DNA of 64,000 nt from Dietzia alimentaria 72 (GCF_000226215.1 NZ_AGFF01000005.1:1-64000); one strand, 5' to 3'. Counted from the stretch's first letter, positions 55,563-64,000 are shown. Notes: a model not told the origin generated them from the sequence alone. Program-made: numbers and translations.

Positions 55563-55862
55563 ATGAGCCGCCACATCGCAGGACGAGGACGAACCGGCCG
55601 GTCGACGCCTCCGTCGGCCGGTCCGCCCGTGGACGACGTCAGCTGCGACCTGACCTCCAAGCTGACGCTGGGTCAGTTCCTGAAGCTGGCCTCGCTGATC
55701 GACTCGGGCGCCGAGGCCAAGGACGCCGTGGCCTCCGGCACGGTGAGCGTGAACGGCGAGGTGGATACCCGGCGCGGCCGGGGTCTCGCCGACGGAGACG
55801 TGGTGGAGGTCGGGGGCCGTTCGGCCCGCGTCGTCGCCCGGGACGGACAAGGGGAAGCCTGA
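55563..55862 (+). CDS. S4-domain RNA-binding protein
   Basis: A 99-residue protein with a single S4 domain (about 33-97): LTLGQFLKLASLIDSGAEAKDAVASGTVSVNGEVDTRRGRGLADGDVVE, the pattern of YbcJ/YaaA-type small S4 proteins. S4 domains bind structured RNA, for example in ribosomes or tRNA/rRNA modification. The role is not known. It overlaps the next gene by one base (TGATG). Confidence 0.85.
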   Translation: MSRHIAGRGRTGRSTPPSAGPPVDDVSCDLTSKLTLGQFLKLASLIDSGAEAKDAVASGTVSVNGEVDTRRGRGLADGDVVEVGGRSARVVARDGQGEA

Positions 55863-56416
55863 TGGCAGACGAGATGCACGGCCAGGTTCCGGCCCCGGTG
55901 GTTCTCCACGACGGCGACCCGGGTGCTCGCCGCTACGCCGACTGGCTGGCCGAGGAGTTCAAGACTCGCACCTCACACCACGACGCCGCCGATCCAGGTG
56001 AGCTCGTCGTGGCCGGGACCGTCGTTCTGATCACCGGTATGCCTGCCGGCGGCGGGTTGGGTGGGTCGGCGTTCATCAAGGAGAACTGGGAGGCATTGGT
56101 CGAGGCGGGTCGCCGCGTGGCAGTGGTCATGGTGGGCCCCACGCCTGTCACCGACGAAGCCCGCATCACGTTGATGTCGGAGGAGTTCTCGGGCGACCAG
56201 CTCCGCGATCTCAAGATTTTCCAGCTTCGCGGGGTTGTGACCCCGGACCAGTTGGGATTCCGACAACGGCTGGGGATCAAGACCGCGCTAGCTGCGCTGC
56301 GCCGCAAGCCCGATCGCACGCCGGAGGAGGATGCCATGGTGGAACTGGGTGGCCTCGATCTCACGGACCGGCTTTCTCTGGGCCCGCTCCTTCGCTGGAT
56401 CCGCCGCGAGGCGTGA
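55862..56416 (+). CDS. Hypothetical protein, possibly flavodoxin-like
   Basis: A 184-residue soluble protein. Its segments VVLHDGDPGARRYADWLAEEF, VVLITGMPAGGG and VAVVMVGPTP alternate strand and helix like a Rossmann or flavodoxin-type fold, resembling the protoporphyrinogen-oxidase HemG-type flavodoxins only weakly; the typical N-terminal phosphate loop is not seen. It is translationally coupled to the S4-protein gene. I do not assign a function. Confidence 0.6.
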   Translation: MADEMHGQVPAPVVLHDGDPGARRYADWLAEEFKTRTSHHDAADPGELVVAGTVVLITGMPAGGGLGGSAFIKENWEALVEAGRRVAVVMVGPTPVTDEARITLMSEEFSGDQLRDLKIFQLRGVVTPDQLGFRQRLGIKTALAALRRKPDRTPEEDAMVELGGLDLTDRLSLGPLLRWIRREA

Positions 56417-56522
56417 TCTCGCCCGGCAGATCCGGAACACTCCTCATCCGGGGTGCGTCCCCCGATACCATCGGGGCAACAGCCCCACCGAACGTGCGGG
56501 GCAGCATACTCGGAGGAGTCAA

Positions 56523-56921
56523 ATGCGCACGACCACCATTGCAGCGATCACGTCCGCGCTGACCGCCGCAGCGCTGGTGCTCGGAGCCGGCACCTCCGCC
56601 GCCGAGGACGCGGTCCCGCCCGGGACACCGGACGAGCCGAATTGCGTCGTTATCGAGACCTTCGCAGGCGCGAAGCGCATCATGTGTCTCACCCCGCAGA
56701 TGGACGGGGCACCCAGCAGCCTCGGCTACGGCTCGTTCGGCACGGGCTCGCTGGCAGGCCTGCTGTCCGGGATCATCAACGCTGGCTCGGTGGCGCTCTC
56801 GGTGGACCTGCCCAACCTGACCGGCTCGTACGCCCCCGGCTCCCTCGGCAGTTACGGTCCCGAGGCCTCGATCGGTCAGGTGCTCACAGGCTCGGTCGGG
56901 AGCGCGGGCGGAGCCTCCTAG
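56523..56921 (+). CDS. Small secreted protein, GSL family member 3
   Basis: A 132-residue protein with a Sec signal peptide (RTTTIAAITSALTAAALVLGAGTSAAED, cut near residue 28). The mature part has two Cys (41 and 55) that could form a disulfide, then a Gly/Ser region with GSLAGLLSG, GSVALSVDL (88-96), and YAPGSLGSYG. The motif GS[LV]AL[NS][LV][DN]L is shared with the protein at 44298. ATG 56523 has GGAGGAG. Surface location is likely; function unknown. Confidence 0.75.
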   Translation: MRTTTIAAITSALTAAALVLGAGTSAAEDAVPPGTPDEPNCVVIETFAGAKRIMCLTPQMDGAPSSLGYGSFGTGSLAGLLSGIINAGSVALSVDLPNLTGSYAPGSLGSYGPEASIGQVLTGSVGSAGGAS

Positions 56922-56937
56922 TGCCGCCGTGCGCGGG

Positions 56938-57420
56938 TCAGCGGACCACAATCCCGTCGGAGTCGGCGTAGAGCATGTCGCCGGGGACGAAGTCGACCCC
57001 GCCCAGGTTCACGGTCACATCACGCTCGCCGGCTCCGGTCTTGGTTGACTTGCGCGGGTTGGTGCCCAGCGCCTTGCACCCGAAGTCCATCTGCTGCACG
57101 AGCGCCGAGTCGCGGATGGCGCCGTTGACCACGACACCGGCCCAGCCGTTCGACCGTCCGAGCTCGGCGATGATGTCGCCGACGAGCGCGGTGTGCAGGC
57201 TGCCTTCGCCGTCGATCACCAGCACGCGACCTTCGCCGGGCTCGCCGAGCACGCTCTTGAGCAGGGCGTTGTCTTGGAAACACCGGATCGTCGAGATGGG
57301 GCCGAAGAACTCGGTGCGTCCGCCGAGATCGCGAAACTGGGTATCGCAGCTGCGGACGGCCTCGCCGATCTCGTCGACGAGGTCGGCAGTGGGGACGAAT
57401 CCGGTGGGGGTGTCGGTCAT
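56938..57420 (-). CDS. rraA: RraA-family protein (RNase E inhibitor / HMG aldolase-like)
   Basis: A 160-residue protein of the RraA fold. [35 protein letters not shown] is the conserved centre, with metal- and substrate-binding region Gly-Asp-x-x-Ala and Arg-Asp. In different bacteria this family inhibits RNase E or is a class II 4-hydroxy-4-methyl-2-oxoglutarate/oxaloacetate aldolase; actinobacteria without the canonical regulation may use the aldolase activity. ATG 57420 has AGGAGG upstream. Confidence 0.88.
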   Translation of the reverse strand: MTDTPTGFVPTADLVDEIGEAVRSCDTQFRDLGGRTEFFGPISTIRCFQDNALLKSVLGEPGEGRVLVIDGEGSLHTALVGDIIAELGRSNGWAGVVVNGAIRDSALVQQMDFGCKALGTNPRKSTKTGAGERDVTVNLGGVDFVPGDMLYADSDGIVVR

Positions 57421-57555
57421 GTCGTGCCTCCTGGAGTGCGGTTGTTACCGGCTAACGCTATCCGGCGACCCGGGCCCGTCGGGGCCCGCCTGTGGGGGAC
57501 AATGGCGAACGAGGAATGCCCCCGCCATCGCCATTGAACGCAGGAGGAACAGTCC

Positions 57556-58722
57556 GTGGCCCAATACGAACTCCTGATTAACGCCCGTCGTGCGGTGGTC
57601 GACGACCGTATCCAGCAGGCGGCGGTGACCGTGGACGGAGGCGAGATCTCGTCGGTCCGCACTGGATCGGAGGCCCGCGACATAGGGCTGGCGGGCGATC
57701 ACACCATCAACCTGGGGGACGACACCGTGCTCATGCCCGGGCTCGTCGACCCCCACGTGAGCACGGAGAACGTGGCTGTGGGCACCCGCTCCGCGGCCAT
57801 GGGCGGCATCACCACGGTGGTGGACTACGGCACCGACGGGGACCCGGTGGCCACGCTGCCCGAGCACGTGGACCGGTGGCGGGACACAGTGACCGGCGAA
57901 TCCACCGTCGACGTCGGCTTGTGGGGGGCTGCCGTGCCTGACAACCTGGGTCGTCTCGGCGAACTGCTGGAGCGCGGGGTGTTTGGGATCTCCGCCCTGG
58001 CCGCGGGAAAAGGCGTCGAGGGCGCCCCGACATTGGACCATGAACAATTGATCTCCGCGGCGGAGGAAGTGGCCGCGCACGAGGGATTGCTCGCCGTCGA
58101 CGCGGGTGCGCACGAGCTGGCCGGGCTGTTCGACGTCTCCCGCCGGACCGGCCTGCGGCTGCATGTGCGCGCGGTGGCCGATCACGAAGAACTGCCCCTG
58201 CTGCGGAAGGCCCGCGCCGAGCGACTGCCGGTGACCGCGTCAACCAGCCCACACCTGCTGGCGCTGGTCTCGGAAGCGATCCACGGAGGCGACGAGATCG
58301 CGCTTCTGGACCCACCGATCCGGGACGCCGAGAACCGGGAGCTGCTGTGGGGCGCGTTGCGGGACGGCACGATCGACGCTGTGGCCTCGGCGCGACTGGG
58401 ACTGTCGGTGGTGTGGACCGAGGCTCGACGCCGCGGATTCGACCTGGCGGACGTGGCCCGCTGGATGGCCGGGCACACGGCCTCGGTCACCGGGCTCACC
58501 GACCGTGGAGAGATTCGCGCCGGCCTGCGCGCCGACTTCACCGCGGTGGCCGACGACGAGGCCTTTGTGGTCATCCCGGGCTCCCGTGAGCTCGGGTCCG
58601 CGGACTCGGTGTACGCGCAGCGTGCTCTGGCGGGGGTGCCGCGCTGGACCATGAGGGGCGGCAAGCTGATCGACCCCCGTGCGCTGGCCCTCGGTACGGT
58701 GCTTTCGCGGCGAACGTCGTGA
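57556..58722 (+). CDS. Degenerate dihydroorotase/allantoinase-like amidohydrolase
   Basis: A 388-residue protein aligned to dihydroorotase/allantoinase along its length (MPGLVDPHV, GGITTVVDYG, PVTASTSPHLLAL, DPPIRDAENRELLWGAL). It lacks most metal ligands: the HxH motif is H67-V-S69, the carboxylated Lys site is Ile-Ser near 145-146, and the catalytic Asp-His after the last strand is Ala-Arg (279-280). His 203 and 232 remain. It is likely not an active hydrolase but a binding or regulatory protein. GTG 57556 has AGGAGGA; the stop overlaps the cardiolipin synthase start (GTGA). Confidence 0.8.
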   Translation: MAQYELLINARRAVVDDRIQQAAVTVDGGEISSVRTGSEARDIGLAGDHTINLGDDTVLMPGLVDPHVSTENVAVGTRSAAMGGITTVVDYGTDGDPVATLPEHVDRWRDTVTGESTVDVGLWGAAVPDNLGRLGELLERGVFGISALAAGKGVEGAPTLDHEQLISAAEEVAAHEGLLAVDAGAHELAGLFDVSRRTGLRLHVRAVADHEELPLLRKARAERLPVTASTSPHLLALVSEAIHGGDEIALLDPPIRDAENRELLWGALRDGTIDAVASARLGLSVVWTEARRRGFDLADVARWMAGHTASVTGLTDRGEIRAGLRADFTAVADDEAFVVIPGSRELGSADSVYAQRALAGVPRWTMRGGKLIDPRALALGTVLSRRTS

Positions 58723-60239
58723 ACCCGACCACGCTTCGACTCGACTTCCTGCCGTTCCCCGACAGTCTCACTTCGGTGTTTCTCGTCTCCGAGTACGTCA
58801 TCAAGATCCTCGCGCTGGGGATGGTCCCTGAGAACCGGCAGCCGGCGTCGTCTCAGGCGTGGCTGCTGGTGATCCTGTTCATCCCGGTGGTCGGCGTCCC
58901 GTTGTTCCTGCTGCTGGGCAACCCGTACATCACCGGTCGTCGGCACGTCATCCAGGCGAGGGCCAACCAGCTGTACGCCGAGGCCCTGGAGAACCGGCCG
59001 ACGGTGCCGGACGGGGTTGACGTGAGCGTGGGGATGCGGACGGTCCTGGAGATGAACCGGAACCTGACGTCGATCCCCGCGATGTCCGGGGACTTCATCG
59101 CCATGCACCCGGACTACGGCCGCTCGCTCGCCGCGATGACCGCGGCGGTGCGGTCTGCCCGCGACCACGTGCACATCGAGTTCTACGCGCAGTCCTGGGA
59201 CGGCGAGACCGACGAGTTCTTCCGCGCAGCGGTTGAGGCCGCGGAGCGTGGCGTCGCGGTGCGGGTCCTGGTGGACCATCTGGGATCGCTGCGCTACCGG
59301 GGCTTCAAGATGCTGCGCAGGCGCCTGCGGTCGACACCGGTGGAGTTCCACCTCATGTTGCCCATCAACCCGTTCGTCGGTCGCTTCCGCAGGCCCGACC
59401 TGCGCAACCACCGGAAGATGCTGATAGTCGACGGACACCACGGGTTCATCGGGTCGCAGAACATCATCGGGCGCTACTACGGGAGCGCCAGGAACAAGAG
59501 ACTGGGCCGCGAGTGGGTCGACCTGATGGCGGAGGTTCGCGGTGAAATCGTCCAGGCGATGGACGGTGTGTTCGCCGTGGACTGGTACTCCGAGTCGGGC
59601 GAGGTGATCGGGACCCTCCAGGAGCTCTCGGCGGGTGCCCCTCCGTATCCCGGACGCAAGGGCGGCGACCCCACCGCCGGCGACCCCATCAGCGCGTTCC
59701 AGTTGATCCCGTCAGGCCCGGGATACCGGACGCAGCCCAATCTTCGGATGTTCACCCAGCTCATCGCGCAGGCACAGGAGCGCGTCCGGATCGTGAGCCC
59801 GTACTTCGTGCCCGACGAGGCGCTGCTGCACGCCATCACCTCGGCGTCGTACCGCGGTGTCGCCGTGGAGATATTCGTCCCCGAGCACGCGGACCAGTTC
59901 GTGGTGCACCATGCGCAGCGGTCGTACTTCCGGGCGTTGCTCGAGGCGGGCGTGATCATCCACCGCTTCCGATCCCCGGCGGTATTGCACACCAAGACAG
60001 TGCTGGTCGACGGCTACACCGGCGTCGTGGGCTCGAGCAACATGGACCAGCGGTCGTTCAACCTCAACTTCGAGATCAGTCTGCTGGCGCTGGGTGGGGA
60101 CGCGGTCTCCGAACTGAACGACGCGGTGGACTCGTATCTGGAGGATTGCACGACCCTGGAGTTGGATGTGTGGATGAAACGCCCATGGCCGGGGCGTTAC
60201 GTCGACAACGTCGCCCGGCTCACCTCGGCGTTGCAGTAG
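58719..60239 (+). CDS. cls: Cardiolipin synthase (phospholipase-D type)
   Basis: A 506-residue membrane enzyme with two N-terminal helices (about 17-35 and 46-65) and two HKD motifs: HRKMLIVDG (about 230) and HTKTVLVDG (about 424), each with the downstream GSxN segment (GSQN and GSSN). Such enzymes condense two phosphatidylglycerol molecules. The GTG start is inside the stop of the amidohydrolase-like gene, so they are coupled. Family assignment to cardiolipin synthase is firm; lipid specificity was not tested. Confidence 0.92.
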   Translation: MNPTTLRLDFLPFPDSLTSVFLVSEYVIKILALGMVPENRQPASSQAWLLVILFIPVVGVPLFLLLGNPYITGRRHVIQARANQLYAEALENRPTVPDGVDVSVGMRTVLEMNRNLTSIPAMSGDFIAMHPDYGRSLAAMTAAVRSARDHVHIEFYAQSWDGETDEFFRAAVEAAERGVAVRVLVDHLGSLRYRGFKMLRRRLRSTPVEFHLMLPINPFVGRFRRPDLRNHRKMLIVDGHHGFIGSQNIIGRYYGSARNKRLGREWVDLMAEVRGEIVQAMDGVFAVDWYSESGEVIGTLQELSAGAPPYPGRKGGDPTAGDPISAFQLIPSGPGYRTQPNLRMFTQLIAQAQERVRIVSPYFVPDEALLHAITSASYRGVAVEIFVPEHADQFVVHHAQRSYFRALLEAGVIIHRFRSPAVLHTKTVLVDGYTGVVGSSNMDQRSFNLNFEISLLALGGDAVSELNDAVDSYLEDCTTLELDVWMKRPWPGRYVDNVARLTSALQ

Positions 60240-60293
60240 TAGTCTCGGCGTGCACGGGTGAACATCCCGGCATGCGACGAGAGGCCTCCACTG

Positions 60294-61322
60294 ATGTTCC
60301 AGACCCCCGGTTCCGGTTCCCGGACCAGTCGCCTCGGCGCCGCCGTCACCGCTGTTGCGCTGGCGACCGTCGCGGTCCCGATGGCGCACGCCCAGTCCTC
60401 CGCCGAGTCGCCCGCGACCCCGGACGCGCCGGCGGGCAACAGCAGCGTGGACGGTCTGATCGGTCAGCTGCCCGAGGAGATCATCGTCGGCGGCGACACG
60501 TTCGGTTCTGAGGGCCTTCGCGACGCGGGCAGTGGCGAAGTGGTGGACGGCGCGCAATCGGTCGGGCAGGTCGTCGGCTCGGTGGCGCCGCTGGAGCTGA
60601 TCGGTGTGGCGGGCGGGTCCGCGGCCGCGTCGGTGGCGTCTTCCGGCAGCCTCCCGGGATCGGTGTACGTCAATCCGACCGGATCGCTGGGGTCCGGCAC
60701 GATTGGTCTCGGGTCGCTGACGATCCCCGAGTACGTCTTCCCCGTACTGAGTGTGCAGCTCGCGGCCGGTTTCTTTACCGCTCTCGGCGAGCGTCAGGAG
60801 GCGGGCGAGCTGGACCCGCAGGAGCTGGATTTCTGGCACGGGGTCGTGGAGGGTTCGGCAGAGGGCGGGGCCACGCTCGAGGACGCCGCCATGGATTCCG
60901 GCTTCGAACTACCGGGCGCGCTGGCCGGCAGTATCGATGCCGTGCAGATCGCCGCGCTCGAGGACTCGCACGAGGCGAACGAGCGCCGCCGTGCAGAGGC
61001 CACCGCCGCCGCCGAGGGCGAGGTCGATGCCGACGCGCCCGAAGAGACGAACGAGAACGACGACGAGACCCGCGATTCCCTCGTCGGCGCGGACGACCGG
61101 GGCGAGGGCCCGCGGAACGGAACTGGCGAGGGCGTTCCTGCGCTGGACTCAGCGGTCGCCCCCTCCGCCCCCTCGGCTCCGACTCAAGCCGCCGGCCCGG
61201 CCCTCGCGGCCCCGGCCACTCTGGCCGCGACCGGGGTAGAGACCACTGCTGTAGCAGGGCTTGCCGCGGTGTCTCTACTGCTGGGTACGCTCCTATTGGT
61301 CGGCGCCCGCCGGCGCCCGTAG
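60294..61322 (+). CDS. LAATG sortase-anchored surface protein, GSL family member 4
   Basis: A 342-residue protein with a signal peptide (cut near AHA-QS, residue 33) and a C-terminal sorting signal: LAATG at 310-314, a hydrophobic helix (about 318-336) and ARRRP tail. LAxTG is the motif of class E sortases in actinobacteria. The mature domain has GS and GSL runs (SGSLPGSVYVNPTGSLGSG) and an acidic stretch (EGEVDADAPEETNENDDE). No enzyme domain recognised. ATG 60294 has GAGAGG upstream. No sortase gene is in the window. Confidence 0.78.
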   Translation: MFQTPGSGSRTSRLGAAVTAVALATVAVPMAHAQSSAESPATPDAPAGNSSVDGLIGQLPEEIIVGGDTFGSEGLRDAGSGEVVDGAQSVGQVVGSVAPLELIGVAGGSAAASVASSGSLPGSVYVNPTGSLGSGTIGLGSLTIPEYVFPVLSVQLAAGFFTALGERQEAGELDPQELDFWHGVVEGSAEGGATLEDAAMDSGFELPGALAGSIDAVQIAALEDSHEANERRRAEATAAAEGEVDADAPEETNENDDETRDSLVGADDRGEGPRNGTGEGVPALDSAVAPSAPSAPTQAAGPALAAPATLAATGVETTAVAGLAAVSLLLGTLLLVGARRRP

Positions 61323-61373
61323 GGGTCGAGCTCGTCGTCGTCCCGGGGACCCCGCGCGGTCAGTGCGGAGCGA

Positions 61374-62261
61374 TCAGTACTGCGCGGTCATCTCGAGGCA
61401 CCGTTCCCACAGCGCCGCCGCGGCCTCCGCATCCTGTGAGGCGGAGCTCGAGCTGGTGACCGCAGGGTGGCCGGTGAGTTCGCCGGGCCCGTCGGGGCCG
61501 ACGTACGACCCGCCGGGCACGGACTCCGTGGTCGCGGCGTAAAGCTGCGGAAGGGCACCGCGCTCGGCGGGCTGCACGAGGAACGGGATGTGCTCGGCGC
61601 ACTTCATCAGCAGATCCTGCGCGCGGCTGCCACTGCGGTACTGCAGATTCGTGGCCGAATAGCCCGGATGCGCGGCCACCGCCTTAAGTGGTGACCCAGT
61701 GGCCTCGAACCGACGCTGCTGCTCGTAGGCCAGCATCACGCACGCCAGCTTGGAGGCGCCGTAGACCGCCATCGGTGAGTAGCGGCGGCGCGTCCAGTCC
61801 AGATCGTCTGGGTCCACCGAGCCGAACCGGTGCATCAACGATCCAAGCCACACCAGCCTGTCCGTGAGTACGGGCGTGAGCTTCGCGGACAACGCGAAGT
61901 GGCCCAGCACGTTCACGCCGAACTGCATCTCGTGGCCCTGTGCTGTGGTGCTCCGCGGGATGTTCATCAGGCCCGCGTTGTTGATCAGCACGTCGGGGGA
62001 ATGCCCGGCCAGCACCTCGGCGGCGGAGCTGACGGAATCGAGATCAGCCAGGTCCAGCTCCACCACCTCGGCCCGGTCCGGGTGCTGCAGATCGGCGCGA
62101 GCGGCCCCGGCGCGCGTTGTGTCGCGGCACGCCATGAGGACGCGGGCGCCGGCGTCGGTCAACGCGCGGGTCGACTGCAGGCCCAGTCCCGCGTTGGCAC
62201 CGGTGACCACGAAGGTCCGGCCGGTCTGGTCGGGGATGTCGGCGATGGTCCATCGGCTCAT
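61374..62261 (-). CDS. Short-chain dehydrogenase/reductase (retinol dehydrogenase-like)
   Basis: A 295-residue NAD(P)-dependent oxidoreductase. The cofactor motif is TGANAGLG (classical TGxxxGxG), NNAG is the stabilising motif, and the catalytic set is the Ser region SLMHRFG with YxxxK in YGASKL. Long actinobacterial SDRs of this type act on varied alcohols; substrate unknown. ATG 62261 is preceded by TACGCT seven bases upstream (leaderless). It is convergent with the LAATG-protein gene. Confidence 0.88.
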   Translation of the reverse strand: MSRWTIADIPDQTGRTFVVTGANAGLGLQSTRALTDAGARVLMACRDTTRAGAARADLQHPDRAEVVELDLADLDSVSSAAEVLAGHSPDVLINNAGLMNIPRSTTAQGHEMQFGVNVLGHFALSAKLTPVLTDRLVWLGSLMHRFGSVDPDDLDWTRRRYSPMAVYGASKLACVMLAYEQQRRFEATGSPLKAVAAHPGYSATNLQYRSGSRAQDLLMKCAEHIPFLVQPAERGALPQLYAATTESVPGGSYVGPDGPGELTGHPAVTSSSSASQDAEAAAALWERCLEMTAQY

Positions 62262-62268
62262 GCGGGCC

Positions 62269-62274
62269 AGCGTA
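62269..62274 (-). promoter_or_regulatory. -10 box (TACGCT), leaderless SDR gene
   Basis: On the minus strand TACGCT is seven bases before ATG 62261. Confidence 0.45.
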
Positions 62275-62334
62275 CGGACGCACGGCCGCCCGATGTGGGG
62301 CCATCCGTCGCTGGTTCGTGGCGCCGGGTTCGGA

Positions 62335-63147
62335 CTACTCCCACGTGGCAGTCTCGGGATCCACACCGTGTGCACGGGCGTTGGCCTCCACGACGGCTTG
62401 CAGCCACTCCGTCAGGCCCGGCTCGAGGGTCTCGTAGACCTCCGTGAACCTCGGATCCTGGCGGTACATCCGGGCCAGGCAGACCTGCATCGAGTAGCTG
62501 CAGTCGTAGAACTGTTCGATCGACGCCCGGTGTCGTTCCGCCAACTCGGTAGCCGCCGGCGAACCCGGATCCACTCCGGCGCGCTTGGCTGCGGCCAGAT
62601 CTGCGTTCAGCGCATCGCCGCGGGCCTTGACTCCTCTCCAGTCGTCCTTGCCCATGGTTGCCGTCTTCGCCTGGGACTGCTCCCACTGCGGGGTGTTGCC
62701 CCAGCGCTCCTCGGCCTCGCCTTGGTACTCGGGATGCCAGTCCGTGCCGAAGATCTCGACCCGGTCCTCGGGGGTCAACGGTGCATTCATCGCGATCGCC
62801 TCCTTCAGGCGTTCTACTGCGGAGACCATCTCCTGCAGGTGAGCGATCTGCTGCAGGAGTAAGTCGCGTTGCCTGCCCAGATGGGACTGCTCGTCCACCG
62901 CGGGGTCGTCGAGCAGACCGCCGATCTCCGCCAGCGAGAACCCGAGCTCCCGATAGACGAGCACCCGGTGGATGCGGGCGATGTCGTCGTCGTCATACAC
63001 CCGGTAGTCCGACCCGGTACGGCCGCTCGCCGTTGCCAGACCGATCCGATCCCAGTGGTGCAGGGTTCGCACGCTCACACCTACGAGCCCGGCCACCGCG
63101 CCCACCGTGAGGCCACCGCTCGATGTCATTCCTCCAGCATCACTCAC
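62335..63147 (-). CDS. MerR-family regulator with TipAS antibiotic-recognition domain
   Basis: A 270-residue protein. The N-terminal MerR DNA-binding domain reads TVGAVAGLVGVSVRTLHHWDRIGL with the wing at DYRVYDDDD, then a dimerisation helix, and residues from about 140 form a TipAS-like domain (family TipA in Streptomyces binds thiopeptides), seen in HRASIEQFYDCSYSMQVCLARMYRQDPRFTEVYE. It may activate genes in response to a drug or peptide. GTG 63147 or ATG 63129 is the start; the latter is too close to GGAGGA. It overlaps nothing downstream. Confidence 0.85.
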   Translation of the reverse strand: MSDAGGMTSSGGLTVGAVAGLVGVSVRTLHHWDRIGLATASGRTGSDYRVYDDDDIARIHRVLVYRELGFSLAEIGGLLDDPAVDEQSHLGRQRDLLLQQIAHLQEMVSAVERLKEAIAMNAPLTPEDRVEIFGTDWHPEYQGEAEERWGNTPQWEQSQAKTATMGKDDWRGVKARGDALNADLAAAKRAGVDPGSPAATELAERHRASIEQFYDCSYSMQVCLARMYRQDPRFTEVYETLEPGLTEWLQAVVEANARAHGVDPETATWE

Positions 63148-63266
63148 GCGGATGAGTCTGGGGCCTGACGTGGCGTCAGGGTCAAGAAGAATTGCGAGAT
63201 GCCGACGTCAGGGCCCGCTGCGCGCATTGAACGTCCAAGGCGGATGCCATACCGGTTACCCGCCGG

Positions 63267-63272
63267 TAGCCT
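63267..63272 (+). promoter_or_regulatory. -10 box (TAGCCT), leaderless aldehyde dehydrogenase gene
   Basis: TAGCCT, seven bases, then ATG 63280. Confidence 0.5.
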
Positions 63273-63279
63273 CGACCTC

Positions 63280-64000
63280 ATGAGCCGCCCCACGTCCCGT
63301 GTGTACGACCGTCTCCGCAACCTCGTCGCGATCCCCGAGTTCCGCGCTGATCCGTCCAGTCGCCCGTCCGCGGTGATCAACGAGGTCTTCACAGGCGAAC
63401 CGCTGGCCGAGATCCCGGTGGGCACCGCCGACGACGTGAGCGACGCCGTGGAACGCGCCCGGGTCGCGCAGGTCGCGTGGGCCGAACGCGACGTCAAGGA
63501 CCGCGTGGCCGTGGTCGAACGCTTTGCCAAGCAGGTCATGAGCAACCGCTCCCAGCTCATGGACATCATCCAGGCAGAGACCGGCAAGAGCCGCGCCTCC
63601 GCCCAGGAAGAGGTTCTCGACTGCCTCATCACCGCACGTCACTACGCCCGCACCGCGCCCGGGCTGCTCGCCCCCAAGCGGGTTCAGGGCATGCTGCCGG
63701 TCTTCACCAAGGCCGTCGTCCGGCGCCAGCCCAAGGGCGTGGTGGGCGTGATCGGCCCGTGGAACTACCCGCTCAACCTCGCTGCGACGGACGCGCTCGC
63801 GGCCCTGATCGCCGGCAATGCCGTGGTGATCAAGCCGGCCTCCCTCACCCCGTTCTGCGCCCTCGCCGCCGCAGACATGCTCTACCGCGCAGGGCTGCCG
63901 AAGGACCTGTTCCAGGTGGTCCCGGGCTCCGGCGGGACCGTCGGCGGCGCCATCGTCGGATGCGTCGACTACCTGATGTTCACCGGCTCCACCGCCACGG
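63280..64000 (+). CDS. gabD2: Succinate-semialdehyde dehydrogenase (NAD(P)+), 5' part
   Basis: An open frame with no stop to the window end, about 240 codons visible. The aldehyde dehydrogenase pattern is present: GVVGVIGPWNYPLNL (the GPWNYPL Asn-Tyr segment), AGNAVVIKPASLTPF (cofactor site Lys), and VDYLMFTGSTAT (NAD-binding GxT turn). The actinobacterial SSADH GabD2 group matches best in the N-terminus (RPSAVINEVFTGEPLAEIPVG). The catalytic Cys and Glu are downstream and outside the window. Oxidises succinate semialdehyde to succinate in GABA use; the product is inferred. Confidence 0.82.
   Translation, partial: MSRPTSRVYDRLRNLVAIPEFRADPSSRPSAVINEVFTGEPLAEIPVGTADDVSDAVERARVAQVAWAERDVKDRVAVVERFAKQVMSNRSQLMDIIQAETGKSRASAQEEVLDCLITARHYARTAPGLLAPKRVQGMLPVFTKAVVRRQPKGVVGVIGPWNYPLNLAATDALAALIAGNAVVIKPASLTPFCALAAADMLYRAGLPKDLFQVVPGSGGTVGGAIVGCVDYLMFTGSTAT

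Overview
This is a high-GC window with many GTG starts, ATGA-type stop/start overlaps and frequent leaderless promoters. The gene set (dissimilatory nitrate reductase, mycoredoxin-like thioredoxin-fold protein, GT87 mannosyltransferase, DUF4185 protein, a LAxTG-anchored protein) points to a mycolic-acid actinobacterium of the order Mycobacteriales, something like Dietzia, Corynebacterium or Rhodococcus. The genus is an inference. No rRNA, tRNA, CRISPR array, phage gene or transposase was seen.

Layout. 1-100: a palindromic repeat with an 85% identical copy near 31.7 kb. 0.1-4 kb: a ThDP-dependent pyruvate:quinone oxidoreductase-like enzyme, and an MFS exporter divergent from a MarR regulator. 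4-8.7 kb: a tight PAP2 phosphatase / membrane esterase / aminoacyl-lipid synthase operon. 8.7-14.4 kb: LysE exporter, moeA, NCS2 permease, moaA, moaD and modA. 14.4-18.3 kb: a membrane-fused copper nitrite reductase-like oxidase, an unknown gene and a hemerythrin protein. 18.3-29.9 kb, minus strand: nsrR, a ferredoxin, flavohemoglobin, narK-narG-narH-narJ-narI and a TDT transporter. 29.9-32.6 kb: a MobA-MoeA fusion and fdhD. 32.7-44.2 kb: metabolism (lipase-like hydrolase, GT87 glycosyltransferase, cysK-cysE, two convergent acyl-CoA ligases, HD-family protein, glutamate-synthase-like FMN protein, glycerate kinase). 44.3-48.7 kb: secreted Gly/Ser-rich proteins around a DUF4185 protein and a membrane thioredoxin-fold protein. 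49-55 kb: gltB-gltD. 55-64 kb: small secreted proteins, S4 protein, RraA, a degenerate amidohydrolase, cardiolipin synthase, LAATG-anchored protein, SDR, TipAS-type MerR regulator, and the 5' part of a succinate-semialdehyde dehydrogenase.

How it works together. About 20 kb (9.4-32.6 kb) looks like one anaerobic nitrogen-oxide respiration island. NarK imports nitrate, NarGHI reduces it to nitrite with NarJ as chaperone, and the copper enzyme may reduce nitrite to NO. Flavohemoglobin, hemerythrin and NsrR handle nitrosative stress, and moeA, moaA, moaD, modA, the MobA-MoeA fusion and fdhD supply molybdenum cofactor. Inverted repeats lie before nsrR, before fhb and in the narK leader. moaC, moaE, modB/modC and a formate dehydrogenase are not in the window.

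Most unusual elements: the PGS-pentapeptide secreted protein with recent tandem duplications and its Gly/Ser-rich relatives; the membrane-NirK fusion; the degenerate amidohydrolase; the MobA-MoeA fusion with an atypical MoeA signature; and the dispersed palindromic repeat.
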